Below, one piece after another: positions 1 through 11,009 of a DNA stretch of 64,000 nucleotides; the stretch's first letter is position 1; each line of letters opens with the position of its first letter. Source of the stretch: Jaapia argillacea MUCL 33604. Lineage: Eukaryota > Basidiomycota > Agaricomycetes > Jaapiales > Jaapiaceae. The DNA lies in contig KL197712.1 of the NCBI GenBank assembly GCA_000697665.1, forward strand, positions 1,268,957 to 1,332,956, read 5' to 3'. Both the position numbers and the translations under genes were made by a program. The notes beneath the pieces are model-generated. The model was not told the DNA's origin. It saw only the letters and a list, made by a program, of their open reading frames with translations, and made no database searches.

Positions 1-430
1 AGAAGGTTCAGTCTAGATCGTCGAACATAACAAGCGCCAGGTAAGCCATGTGATAGACACCTCCAGATCCCCCTAACGTCATAGAGAACATTCCAGAACT
101 CCATAGTAGTCCAGATTTCTCTGAGTAGCTGCGGACTACGCCGCAGTCGCTCTAGATTTCTCCGAGTATGTCAAATGACCTAACTCAGGACCGTAACTCA
201 GGATAGTTACTCAGGACCCGCAGTAGAAGCACGGGCGCAGCAGCCCCGCTTAGTGATAGACGCTTACATGTGCGTAGATAGATTGTGTATATATAGCTGG
301 TGGAACTGGGCGTAACACCCCAGCTTTCAGTTGGCTTTTTCTTTCTTGTCAGTTCCAGCGGTAGCTTGTTCCATTTGGCGCGTACCTGTGAGAGCAGAAC
401 GGAAATAACGGTTACCAGTCAGTTGGAATG
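1..430. other. Left-edge non-coding sequence, possibly an LTR end
   Basis: No gene is visible. The stretch has a TATATATA box near 286-293, a perfect 6-bp inverted repeat CTGCGG/CCGCAG near 129-146, and short CTCAGGA repeats near 183-218. A TATA box inside a repeat-poor block followed by T-rich sequence is the look of a retrotransposon LTR promoter, but no partner copy, TG...CA ends or target duplication can be seen because the window starts here. It could equally be an ordinary intergenic promoter. Confidence 0.2.
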
Positions 431-534
431 ACATCGAGAGGGTTTTGCGCGCATGCTATCGCACTGCACTCCCTTCACTCTCGCGGTGAGATGGGGTATT
501 GTCTGCATTTGGAGGTGAGCCTTTTCCTATGTGA

Positions 535-850
535 ACCCGACATCTCCACCTCCTCGTCATCGCCCTCTTTTCCTTCTTCCCTTTACCGTGGTCCTACCCT
601 CCGTCCTCCCCTTTTCCTCCTCTTCCCTTCACCCCTCCCCATCTCTCACCATACCAGTCTCCCCTCTCCAATCCCTCCTCCCTATCCCTCCCTTCTTCCT
701 ATCCCTTCCCTTGTTTCTGTCTTCCCCTTCTCCCTCCCCTCCTATCTTCTCCTTCTCCCTCCCTCCCTTCTCACTCCCTCCCTTCTCCCCATCCTCCCCA
801 TACCCTTACCCCATTCCTATTCTCTCCTCACCTCCCTCTCCTATATCTTA
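535..850 (+). repeat. Polypyrimidine (C/T) tract of about 300 nt
   Basis: The plus strand is almost pure C and T for about 300 nt, built from loose CCCTCC, CTTCTC and CCTCCC words without a fixed period. The open frames over it (Pro/Ser/Leu-only) follow from this composition and are not genes. Such strand-asymmetric tracts can form triplex DNA and often arise by slippage. It lies about 0.9 kb upstream of the TPR-CHAT gene; no regulatory role can be shown from sequence alone. Confidence 0.8.
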
Positions 851-1713
851 TTGCCATGTACAGTAGAATCCAATACAAGGAACTTCCCCTCCTCTTACTG
901 ATTGACTTGAATACTATTTTCGCTTTTATATGGCTATGGACCTTCCTGCTCCCTTAAATAGCGGCCAAATAAATTCAGGATCCCTAGTTCAGAGGAGTAT
1001 ACATATGTATCTATATGATGGTCCAGAAACTAATAAATCGGACGGAAATCCGTGGAGAAATAGTGGATATATTGTCGTCGTCATCTTGAACGGCGAGAAC
1101 AAAGGTTTGAAGATGGCCCGAGGCTTATGTTCGACCTTTCAGAGGTCCATGCAACAAGTTGACGCCAGGTACATATATGCACGCCAAATCATTCCTGGTG
1201 GCTCAAAGCAACCGTAAACCTCACCAAGGCGTACCATGGCCTTTGACCTTCTTATCCTCGACCGTAACTTGCGAATCACTCGTGGACTTGGTTGGACTGT
1301 ACTAGTGTCTCGTCTGTGCTTACAACTCCCTTCCTATCGTCTATCCGCTGTCCATCCCCCAAACGAACACAGGTAGAAGCCTGCCGACTGGTCAACCTAG
1401 GTGAAAAATTCACGGGCGACGATCGCAATACTTATTCTTATCTGCCATGCCTGTCGACGATCACTGGCGCCTTCGAGCTGTCCATGCAATCTTTCGACAC
1501 GTGTTGATGCAGCGCTGGTATAGAGCGTCCGTGGTTAAGCGCTCAGTCGCTCTTGAACTCCGTCCACCACCTGCCTTCTCCACCTCCCAGCACTGTGAGT
1601 ATCCGTCTGCTAGTTCAGCCATCTATCTCCTAGTGACAACTATTTCCCCTTTCTAATCTCCGTCCTCCTACCTCACCTTGACCCTGCCCTTGGCTTCCAA
1701 AGCAGTATAAACC
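851..1713. other. Intergenic region upstream of the TPR-CHAT gene
   Basis: No supported gene. Short open frames exist but lack splice context or recognisable motifs. The last 300 nt are rich in CT and CTCC runs, and a CAGTATAAACC sequence sits a few bases before the ATG at 1714. This is consistent with a fungal core promoter and 5' leader. Confidence 0.5.
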
Positions 1714-4700
1714 ATGGCGCCCAACGATTCCCCTCAAGTTCGTCCTCCAGACGAACACCAGTACGGCGGAGATTCGAGAGGAGATACTCAAGTCGAGTTC
1801 GTTGATGGAGGGAATACGCTCAGTGATCGTCTCGGCGATCTGGACGAGGCGAAGGATTTGGATGGAATTGTCGAGCCTTGTGGGAAAGCGGTGTATCAGC
1901 ACTCCGCAGCAGCATTCCTTGAACAGGGTGAGTACCAACTACTTGATTGGAAACATACGCGTTCGTCACAGTGCTGATATTAAGGATTTCAGCTCCCTCG
2001 TTCGATCCCCCAGGCTTAATCAAACCGGCTTCGACGGTTATCAAGACTGGCTTGAAGGATGGGTGTGATCCTTCGGGCGGTACTGAAGATGACGAAGAGA
2101 GTAAAAGAGATTCCACTACCTTCTGTGTCCAAGGACGAGTCACAGACAAGGATTGCCGCCAGGAATCGGGGATAGGTTCAGAGGAGCCTATCGACTTGGA
2201 CAAAGTTTTACCTCTACCGACTGGAGACTTGGAACCTCTCGAGCATGGTGTGTTGCAATCGTTGGTTTCCTTATGTCGCATTCTTACGGCTGTGTCATTA
2301 CATCAGTGATAGTTGTGATGGACTCCAAGGACCTTCCCCACCCTCTCGACTCCGACGACCGGGGCCCCGGCTGCAGTGATAAAAACACTCTCGTTAACGA
2401 GTATGCGAAGGAAGAAGATACTCCGCGTGAGGATCTTCTGGGGTGCAGGAATGCAGGGAATATGGAGAATGCGAAGGTGCTTGAGTCCGAAGTGATGGAT
2501 CTTCAACGTGTATCAGCAGCGGGCCTTGAGAAGGGTGCGTTAGTCCCCCTCTTATTTCTCTGCCAGATTCGGAGTGCTAACTCGTCAGATGTTAGACTGT
2601 GAACCGCCCTCCGTTACTCCAAATCTTCCAAAACCTCCATCATCCCCAGCCACACTCAATTCGACGGGGCAGGTGGCCCCGCTCAGTTGGGCTGCCCAAG
2701 ATGCCAAATATAGGAAGGAGCATGAGGAACTTATGGAGTCGGACCGCAAACTGCTTGATCTTCTGTCCGTCGGAGATCCCGCACGGGTGGAGATACTCCT
2801 CCGTTTGAGCGCTCATCTCCGCAACAACTATTGGCGCCATGATTGTATGCGTCGTCATCAAGAATCAATCTCCTACATTCGCGATGCACTTGCGCTATGC
2901 CCCGCTGGACACTCGCTTCGCTCCTCATGTCTGAGGAAGCTGGCCGACGCACTTTGTGACAGATGCAGAATGTCACACCAGATAGTCGATGTCGTCGATG
3001 CAATTAAATATTGTCGCGAGGATCTCGTTCTGTGTCCTGCTGGGCATGCTGAACGAGCCAACTCTCTCAAAGGCTTGGCTGAAGCCCTGACATTGCATCA
3101 GAAGCATTCGGGTAGTGGGGACGAGTTTGAGGAGATCATCAAATGTTATCTCGAGTGTTGTACTCTCAGTCCTTCTGGCGATTCCTTCCCTCGCTACCTC
3201 CTACTGTCCATTCTTCACTTGCGATTGGACCATTCAGGGAATCTAGAGGAACTCGTCAACTTCACACATGTGAATCTTGATCTCCTACTTGACCAAACTG
3301 ATGGCGATACTCCACCTCGCCGGGACATATCTGTCGCGTATCAGTATCAAAGTAACAAGCTTCATGATGGCTATTTGCCCTACGGGAAGGAAACACGGTT
3401 AGAGCATGCGATCGAATGCACCCGTAAGGCACTAGATCTGCGACCAGCAGGTGACCCAGGGCGGGACGAGGTGCTGTGCGACCTCAGTCGTCACCTCGAA
3501 AAACGCTACAAACTTCGTAGTCGGAAGGAGGATTTAGAAGAATCCATAACCCATGCCCGGGAGGCTCTTGCCCTCAGACCTGCTGGTCACAATGATCGTG
3601 CATCTGCTTTGACCATCCTGGCCACTGCACTTCACTCTTCTCTCGAAGGCTTGGTGGATGCCCTGACATTGCAGCAGCAGCATTTGGGTTGTGGGGATGT
3701 GTTTGAGGAGACCATCAAATATCGTCTCGAGATTCTTACTCTCACACCCTCTGCCAGTGACCGTTTCCGCCACGACCTGTTATCTACACTTCACTTGCGA
3801 CTCGACCAATCAGGTGATCTGGAGGAACTCGTCAGCTTCACTCATGTGAATCTTGATCTCCTACTCGACCAAACTGATAGCAATACTCCACCTCGCCGGG
3901 ACATATCCGTTGCATATCAGTTTCAAAGTAACAAGCTTCATGATAGCTATTTGCCCGATGGGAAGGAAACACGGTTAGAGCATGCAATTCAATGCAGCCG
4001 TAAGGCACTAGATCTGCGACCAGTGGATGACCCAGGGCGGGACGAGGTGCTGTGCGACCTCAGTCGTCACCTCGAAAAACGCTACAAACTTTATGGTCGG
4101 AAGGAGGATTTAGAAGAATCCATAACCCACGCCCGGGAGGCTCTTGCCCTCAGACCTGCCGGTCACAACAATCATGCATATGCTCTCACCATCCTGACCA
4201 CCGCACTTCACTCTTCTCTTGAAGGATTGGCCAACACCCTGACATTGCAGCAGCAGCATTCAGGTAGTGGGGATGAGTTTGAGGAGACCATCAAATGGCG
4301 ACTAGAGATTCTTACTCTCAGACCCTCTGACCCTTTCTACCATTGCCGCAACCTGTTATCTACGCTTCACTTGCGACTCAACCATTCAGGTAATCTGGAG
4401 GAACTCATCAACTTCACGCATGTGAATCTTGATCTCCTACTTGACCAAACTGATGGTGATACACCACCTCGCCGGGACATATCTGTTGCATATCAGTATC
4501 AAAGTCGCAACCTTCGTTATGAGTCCCCCCCCCCTTTGAAGGGAATCCAGGGATCGTGGTTGGAGCATGCAATCGAATGTGCCCGTAAGGCACTAGATCT
4601 ACGACCAGTGGGTGACCCAGGGCGGGACGAGGTGCTGTGCAACCTCAGTCGTCACCTCGAAAAACGCTACAAACTTTGGGGTCAGAAGGAAGATTTGGAA

Positions 4701-7700
4701 GAATCCATAACCCACGCCCGGGAGGCTCTTGCCCTTAGACCTACCGGTCATGACAATCATGCATCTACACTCACCATTCTGACCATTGCACTTCTCTCCC
4801 GATATGCAGCCGATCCCGGTCAAAGTGGCGATTTTGAGGAGGTGATTGGCTGCCATAGCAAAACACTGGGCCTCCATCCTGTAGGTGATCCCGAGCGACA
4901 GACCGCTCTTGGACATCTCGCGAAAGCTTTTGCAGCACGGTATGATCATTCAGGTTCAATAGATGACCTGGAGAGTGCCATACAGTATGGGGCCCAGGTC
5001 TGGGTGTTTCGCCTTTTTTACGACGAATCTGACAGTGTCGCAAACCGCCGAGGGCTTGCTACTGAGTACAGCCATCAGGCACATCGACTCTTTGACCGTT
5101 TCAAGGACAAGGGCGAGGTGAGGGACTGCGAGCATGCAATTGAATGTGATCGGAAGGCAGTGGATCTGCAACCAGATGGAGAGCCAGGTCGGGATGAAGT
5201 GCTCTTCGACCTCAATCATCACCTAGTTGAATATTGCATCCATTCTCAAAGGAACGATTATTTGAATGAAGCCATTGCTCATGGCCGTGCAGCTCTTGCT
5301 CTCCGTCCTTCTAGCCACGTTCATCATCTCCCGACATTGATTAATCTCACGCTGGCACTCAAGATGCGATGGGAAACCTCTCCCAGTCAGCCTGATGACC
5401 TTGAAGAGGCGATTGCAATGCTCCGCGAATACCTCAATCTCTCTTCCATAGACTCAATCGATCGCCTAAAGGTCTTCTTTAGATTATCGGATCTATTCAG
5501 GAGTCGATGTCTCCATACTGGTTCAATGGAGGATTTGGAGGAGGCCGTTAAGATTCGTAGCGAAGCTCTTTCCCCTTATCCCCACCACTCTCTCCGTGCT
5601 CCAACACTCCCTGGCAATAACTTCACCTTCTTCCTTCCCCGCTGGTTCAGTGCTGGCATCGGTCAACTCCATGATTTAGAGCAAGCAAATCAATTTGCTC
5701 GAGGAGCTCTTGATACCATTACCAGTGTCCAACACAAATATCGCATCTGTTATGGACTTGCTACTGTGCATAGTGATCGATATTACCATGAAGGCCAATT
5801 GGTACATTTGGAGGACTCAATCAGTTATTTCCGGCTGTGCCTTGGTCTGCTTCTCGGAGACGACAACAAGCGCTCTCAAGTCCTTACAAATCTTTCTCGA
5901 GTGCTTCGTTCAAGATTCCACCATTCAGGCCAGACTGGAGATCTTGATGAGATAGTCAGATATGCCCGAGAGGCGCTGAATCTGCACCCTGTTGGCCACT
6001 CTCGCCGTTCTTCATCTCTCAATGGTCTTGCTTCTGCCCTTGAAGAGTACCAGAGCTATAATGGGACCTCCAGTTCAATAGACGAAGTCATCGAACTTCG
6101 GCTGGAATCCCTCAATCTAATACCTCCTCATGATACAAGGCGTGGCAACATCTTGAATCGTCTTGGTCGTACATTTCAAACTCGTTATCATTCTTCGAGA
6201 GGGATGCACGACCTGGACAGCGCCATTGACTATCATAACAAAGCTCTCAGTTTCTTCAATAACCAAAATTCTAGCCGTGCTGGGGTCCTCACCAATATTG
6301 CTCTTGCCCTCCGCCACAGATATCAAGGTAGTGCGAACGAGGATGACCTGAAAATGGGGATTCAAAGGCTTAGGGAAGCCCGGGCTTGCCTACCTGAAGG
6401 CCACCGACACACTGCATGGGTTTTTAGGGAGCTTGCTGTAATGCTTCTTACTGGTAAAGAACCTTCCCCAGCACACAATTCCGAAGAAGCATTTACTCTT
6501 CTCGCGGATGCCGCCCACCATAAGGCTGCTTCGTCATGTCGGCAATTGAAAGCAGCTCGTGAATGGATCTCCCACGCGGTTCGCCATCACCACCATTCGG
6601 CTTTAGATGCCTACACCTGTGCACTCGCACTCTTGCACAAATGTCTCGCCACTCGCCCTGATGTCACGGCACAGCAAGAATTTCTTGGTGCCAAGGGGAA
6701 GTCGCTGGCATGCGATGCAGCCGCCTTTGCAATAAAGGAAGGGAAGGTTGAGATGGCGCTCGAGATGTTGGAGCATGGTCGTACCATCCTTTGGTCAAAG
6801 TTACGAGGATATCGCGAATCTCTGCATGCCCTCGGGGATGCTGACCCTTCCCTCTGCACACATTTCGAGGATGTATCCGCAAAACTTGAGAACATCGCCA
6901 TGGTGATTGATTCAGACTCCGACAGCCCGTCCCTAGAGCAAGGAGATGTTCATGTGGATCCCAGCACTACCTTGGATACCAGGATGCGAGATCATTGGCT
7001 TCTTTCAGAAGAATGGGATGACGTAGTGGATAAGATCAGGAAGCTTCATGGCTTCGAGGATTTCCTGAAGGCGGTCCCGTATGCCACCCTCCGACAGGTT
7101 GCGATCGAATCCGTGGTCGTCGTGATCAATGTTAGTCAATATCGATCCGACGTGCTTATCCTCCAAGGCTCAAACCCGCCGGTCATCGTATGTCTCCCTG
7201 ATGCGACCCCAGAGTCTCTGAAGACATTATCCACGCAGCTCTTTCACGCAGTAGAATCTGACGACACAGATCGACACAAGCAGATATTCCCAGTCCTGCG
7301 TGGGCTGTGGGACAGTGTTATGTTCCCCATTCACGAGAAGCTTGGATCATTGAATGTACCCGAGAAGGCCCATATCTGGTTGTGCCCGACTTCGGTGTTG
7401 TGCGGATTACCGTTGCATGCTGCAGGCTTGTACAGGCGTGGGGCGATAAATCTACCCGACCTCTATGTCTGTTCATACACCCCCACACTTTCTGCATTGA
7501 TCACAGCACGGTCTGGTCTGGCACAACCACTTTGCTCTCCCCAACTTCTGGCAGTCTGTCAGCCTGCAGATGACCTTCGAGCGGCGGAAGCAGAGATTGG
7601 TCTTGTAAAGGCCCTTGGTTCTTTCGTGGTTACACTTTGTGGTGCGGAAGCGACCCCCGAATCTGTTCTCTCCCATCTCCAAGAGCACCAGTGGACTCAT

Positions 7701-8117
7701 TTCGTCTGCCACGGTCATCGTCATAAGGATCCCTTCAATTCTTTTTTACAGCTTCACGGCCGCGACCTCACCGTGCGTGAGATGATGACAGCAAGACTAC
7801 CAAACGCTGAATTTGCCTTTCTGTCTGCCTGCCATACAGCTGCAGCCGACACAAAGGGTGCTCCCGACGAAGTGATTCATATCACATCGGCTCTGCAATT
7901 CGCTGGCTTTCGCAGTGTCGTCGGTACTCTTTGGCAAGCCCCTGATGACATTGGGCCGGATCTCACCACAGAGTTTTACAAGTACATGTTCCGCGGCTCG
8001 GATGGTACTCCAGACTTTCGGGATGCAGCAAAGGCCCTAAATCAAGCTACACTGGCCATGCGCCAGCAGGGGGTCTCGTTAGACCGCTGGATTCAGTATG
8101 TCCACATTGGTGCTTGA
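1714..8117 (+). CDS. Giant TPR-CHAT protein (TPR array plus caspase-like CHAT protease)
   Basis: Large intracellular protein, about 1,840 residues from the main exon plus about 230 from small 5' exons. Seen: exons 1714-1927, 1993-2247 and 2307-2534 encode an acidic, low-complexity N-terminus, each ending in a phase-1 GT intron; the main exon runs to 8117. It carries some 20 or more degenerate TPRs (LEESI..AREALALRPxGH type), then a helical pre-domain and a C-terminal CHAT domain. The likely catalytic pair is His in HFVCHG (codon at 7710) and Cys in LSACHTA (codon at 7830); the GTLW motif after them is also present. CHAT is a clan CD cysteine protease family related to separase and caspases; TPR arrays usually act as sensors or partner platforms. 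No NB-ARC domain is seen. Odd: the third intron-main exon join has a frame conflict (see findings); the main frame could instead start at ATG 2589. A divergent pair of candidate gasdermin-like genes lies just downstream. Substrate unknown. Confidence 0.9.
3070..4790 (+). repeat. Three near-identical 576-bp (192-aa) tandem units in the TPR-CHAT gene
   Basis: The TPR segment starting at LKGLAEALTL (about 3070) recurs at about 3647 and 4223 with an exact period of 576 bp; for example, the CACTTGCGA word is at 3216, 3792 and 4368. Each unit holds several TPR-like helices, including the shared words FTHVNLDLLLDQTD and CDLSRHLEKRYKL. The units are much closer to each other than to the other TPRs of the same protein, which points to recent in-frame amplification or ongoing homogenisation. 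The third unit carries a small insertion near 4520-4550 (a C-run encoding PPP). Confidence 0.9.
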
Positions 8118-8710
8118 GTAGGTCCTTTCGAGTATCATCCTCCTGACGTGCTTATCCACTGATGCATGTCTTGCTATCAGCTCCAGGCTTGACCGGAGAC
8201 CGTCTCCGCTTTCGTTGCTGAGGGTTCACAATTACTTCGTTATGTTGGTGGATACTACACAGGTTTTGCGGCGGTGTCGGACATTCTGCTAGGTACTTCG
8301 GTTGTGCCACTACCGTTTGATCAGATCCACCTAGAGAACCAGATCATTCTTGGACCATATCACCCTGCCAACTGTATATTCAATTGTCGTCACTCGTCTG
8401 GTTATTGATGAGAAGTTACTCGAAGCATTGAAGTTTTGGACTCCTAGTGGAACATGTAAAGCCGTACTTGTCGTCGATTATCGAACTCCTTTGCTGCGAT
8501 GCCTGGCAATAGGGAGTCCGTAGGGAAGGAGTTGATCCGCAATCCAGATACTCGCCGTCGAAGGAAAACTGAAAAAATTGCCATTGATAATTTGAGGTGT
8601 GACCGGAGACAGAAGGGAAGACTACAAATGTCTGTGAAGGCAAAGCGTATGGGTAACTATGAGAAAAACTCCGACAACAAAGGGACGAAGATAAGAATTG
8701 GATGGTGGGA
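8118..8710. other. Intergenic, between TPR-CHAT and the minus-strand paralog
   Basis: Convergent intergenic space of about 590 nt holding the 3' ends of the TPR-CHAT gene and of the minus-strand gene that stops at 8711. No open frame with splice support, RNA gene or repeat is seen. Confidence 0.5.
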
Positions 8711-9835
8711 CTACAGGTTAGTTGGGTTATAGACCTGGAGGTGACAAACGATCAGTAAGGGTGTGGGTGCAGCGGCACACAGCACTCACGGTGTCTTCGA
8801 AGGGGATCTCTTCACCGTTCTCGTCAAGCTGATCCCATGGTTGCTTTCTATCAACCCACCTAGCGAACAAGAACGTTCAAGGTGAGATCGAGGATGTGAA
8901 AGAGACCATTGAAGACAATGAGAACGTACAACTCTTCCTCGTTCAGTGGTTTTTCACCCTCACGCCATGGCCACGCTCTTACGCTCTTCCTCTTCAATCT
9001 GAACAAAGGGGTGTAAACGTGTGAGCCATTGATGTCGCAGGCATGACGGAAATTTCCGGCAGTAGCTTCGGTCCACCATTTTGCGTCGGCGGCGGTGCCT
9101 CCAACAACAGGTCCAGCGGGCATCGGCATGTCTCCAATAAGGGCCAGCGATACTGAGTCCCCACCTAAGATGATATTCAGTTTCTGAGGGAGCAGAATGC
9201 CGGGATAAGAATACTACATACCTTTGTGTGACAAGCATAGATAGTAAGCAGGACAAGAGACGACTTCGTCAACGAAGGATATGGTCTTTCCCTTGAGGAT
9301 CGGCGCATTTGCCAGCGGCTTGAGCAGTTCTGCTGGCATGTAGGTCGTTCTTGGGCGAACCATGACCAACAGTGCACCCGAGCCCCGCCGAAACTCCCAC
9401 TTTCCCTTGACTGTCGCTTGAGCTAGACCAGGAATGACTCTGTCGAGGGACACTGGTTAGACAGCAATTGACACACAGGCAGAGAGATCCTTTGACTAAC
9501 GCTTCCAGAGCAAGCGAGAATTCCCCACGTTTAACGTCTCTCGAAGTGATCTCCCATCCGTTCTCATCCTTTCCGATAACCGGAGGATACCGCGCAATGT
9601 CTGCTTGAAGCGTGGGGTCTTTGAAGTCGTAGGTATAGATATTTCCTTGGGGCTCAAAATCGCCGGTCTTGGCATTGACTTCTCCAAAGTCACCGACCTG
9701 ATTAACGTCAGGAAAGGCTAGTGAAATGGTGTGGAGAAACAACCGCACTTGCACGGGTCGAGGAGGATCCCAATTCCCCCATTTCGATGATGCGTTAAGG
9801 ATTAGATCAACGTATTTGCGTGACGGCGACTTCAT
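8711..9835 (-). CDS. Candidate fungal gasdermin-like protein, copy A
   Basis: Six exons by my reading: 9749-9835, 9501-9697, 9222-9439, 8930-9164, 8790-8859, 8711-8734, giving 276 aa. The start MKSPSRKY is chosen because exon 1 (29 codons) matches exon 1 of the plus-strand paralog exactly in length. Conserved with the paralog: WDP before intron 1, GDFG and GNIY early in exon 2, GALLVM, CPAYYLCLS, then YTPLF.LKR and a C-terminal WDQLDENGEEI segment. Intron positions and phases agree in both genes. Length (fungal gasdermin HET-Q1 is of similar size), a beta-rich body with a short C-terminal tail, and a CHAT-protease neighbour suggest a gasdermin-like pore former held inactive by its tail; this is inference, and I did not compare it with a profile. 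Otherwise it is a conserved basidiomycete protein of unknown function. Confidence 0.55.
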
Positions 9836-11009
9836 CCTCGTGAGAAACGCGTTTGAAAGCAAAAAAGAGGAATTCGATGGGAGAGAAATCTGCAATGTAA
9901 CACAAGACGACGGCGAAGGTTTATATAACCACGAAGCGAGGGACACGGCCTCACCCCAAAGGCATTCCAATCGATGTCTGTGGGGATATACGGGCTTAAG
10001 GTGGAACTGAGGAAGCGCCGGTGGAGAGTTTGTACTTCACAATCACATTGAGGGGCCTTGGACCACAGCAATCTCGTACTCTCAAATAACCAAAACAGGG
10101 TGGAAGGCAAGCTGGCGACCAGAGGTTTGGACGGTGTGGTAAAAACTATTGTCGAGAGAAGAAATCAGGGTACAGATTCGACTCGATCAGAACTTACTTT
10201 GACATCTATGCTTCTCAATTCCTTGATACGATCGGATTCCAGCTGCGGGCTGTGTATTCTTCTGCACTGCAGTTAAATTGCAGTGCCGCACAATAAATAA
10301 ATGCTCGGTCAGGATCGTTTCGGTTCAGAGCATATATCCTAACCCTCACCTTCTAAGCCTTGTTGGTTTTTATCAGGGCTTGCCTGTCACACGTAACAAA
10401 CGGATATGTATCTCCGAACCAGCCTGAATGAATCGGGGATGAGTTGATGAAAAGCTCCAAGACTGTTCACCTTCAAGTCACCGAAATGATCACTTGCAAT
10501 AATAGCTCAGAACGTGTGAGCCATCAGCGCTTCAGCTGAGCACTGAGCGGCGATGCGAACGCCACCCCCGATCTTGTCGTAGCGCTGGAGCATACGGTAG
10601 GTCTGGAGGTTAAATTTGGACGACACGATGAGGAGATTCCGTGAATATAAACATTCCAAATCCCAGGCTAGAGGAAGGATAGATGACAAGCAAGGTGAAA
10701 AGATACGAGGCTACCAGTGGTTTGTGATGGGGAACTTGAAGTCCGGGTGCGGAATGTGTGTTTCAGTCACAACACCACACCTTGTCACGGTGTTACGAAG
10801 GAGATTGGGCTCAAACTGGCTCAGATGTTCAAAATCAGATTTCCCTTTCGTACTTACTCGTAACTGACATGTGCACGAGCGCTCGTCCACTGCCACATTG
10901 GTACTTAAACTGTTCGAGCAGCTGGTTCCTTGATGCTATTATCGCAACTCTGGTACTCTAGGTCAACATCCCCTCGCGTACTCTCTACTCCTTCTCCAAG
11001 CCTACCATC
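9836..11009. promoter_or_regulatory. Shared divergent promoter region of the paralogous pair
   Basis: A 1.17 kb gap separates the two outward-facing start codons, so both promoters must lie here. Seen: a perfect palindrome at 10264-10286 and a short AT-rich stretch (CAATAAATAAATG) just after it at about 10291. No gene is supported in the gap; open frames up to 94 codons overlap it but have no homologous counterpart. Co-regulation of the pair is inferred from the geometry only. Confidence 0.45.
10264..10286. promoter_or_regulatory. Inverted repeat GCACTGCA-7 nt-TGCAGTGC
   Basis: Perfect 8-bp arms around a 7-nt AT-rich loop, inside the divergent promoter. Could be a dimer-binding operator or a chance palindrome; no known factor is assigned. 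Confidence 0.35.

Noticed and set aside
1-430. Retrotransposon LTR at the left edge
   Set aside because: Only a TATA box and general look support it; no second copy, defined ends or target duplication are in the window, so it is kept as a low-confidence note only.
428-901. 157-codon Ser/Pro/Leu-rich open frame
   Set aside because: Composition artefact of the polypyrimidine tract; two overlapping frames are equally open.
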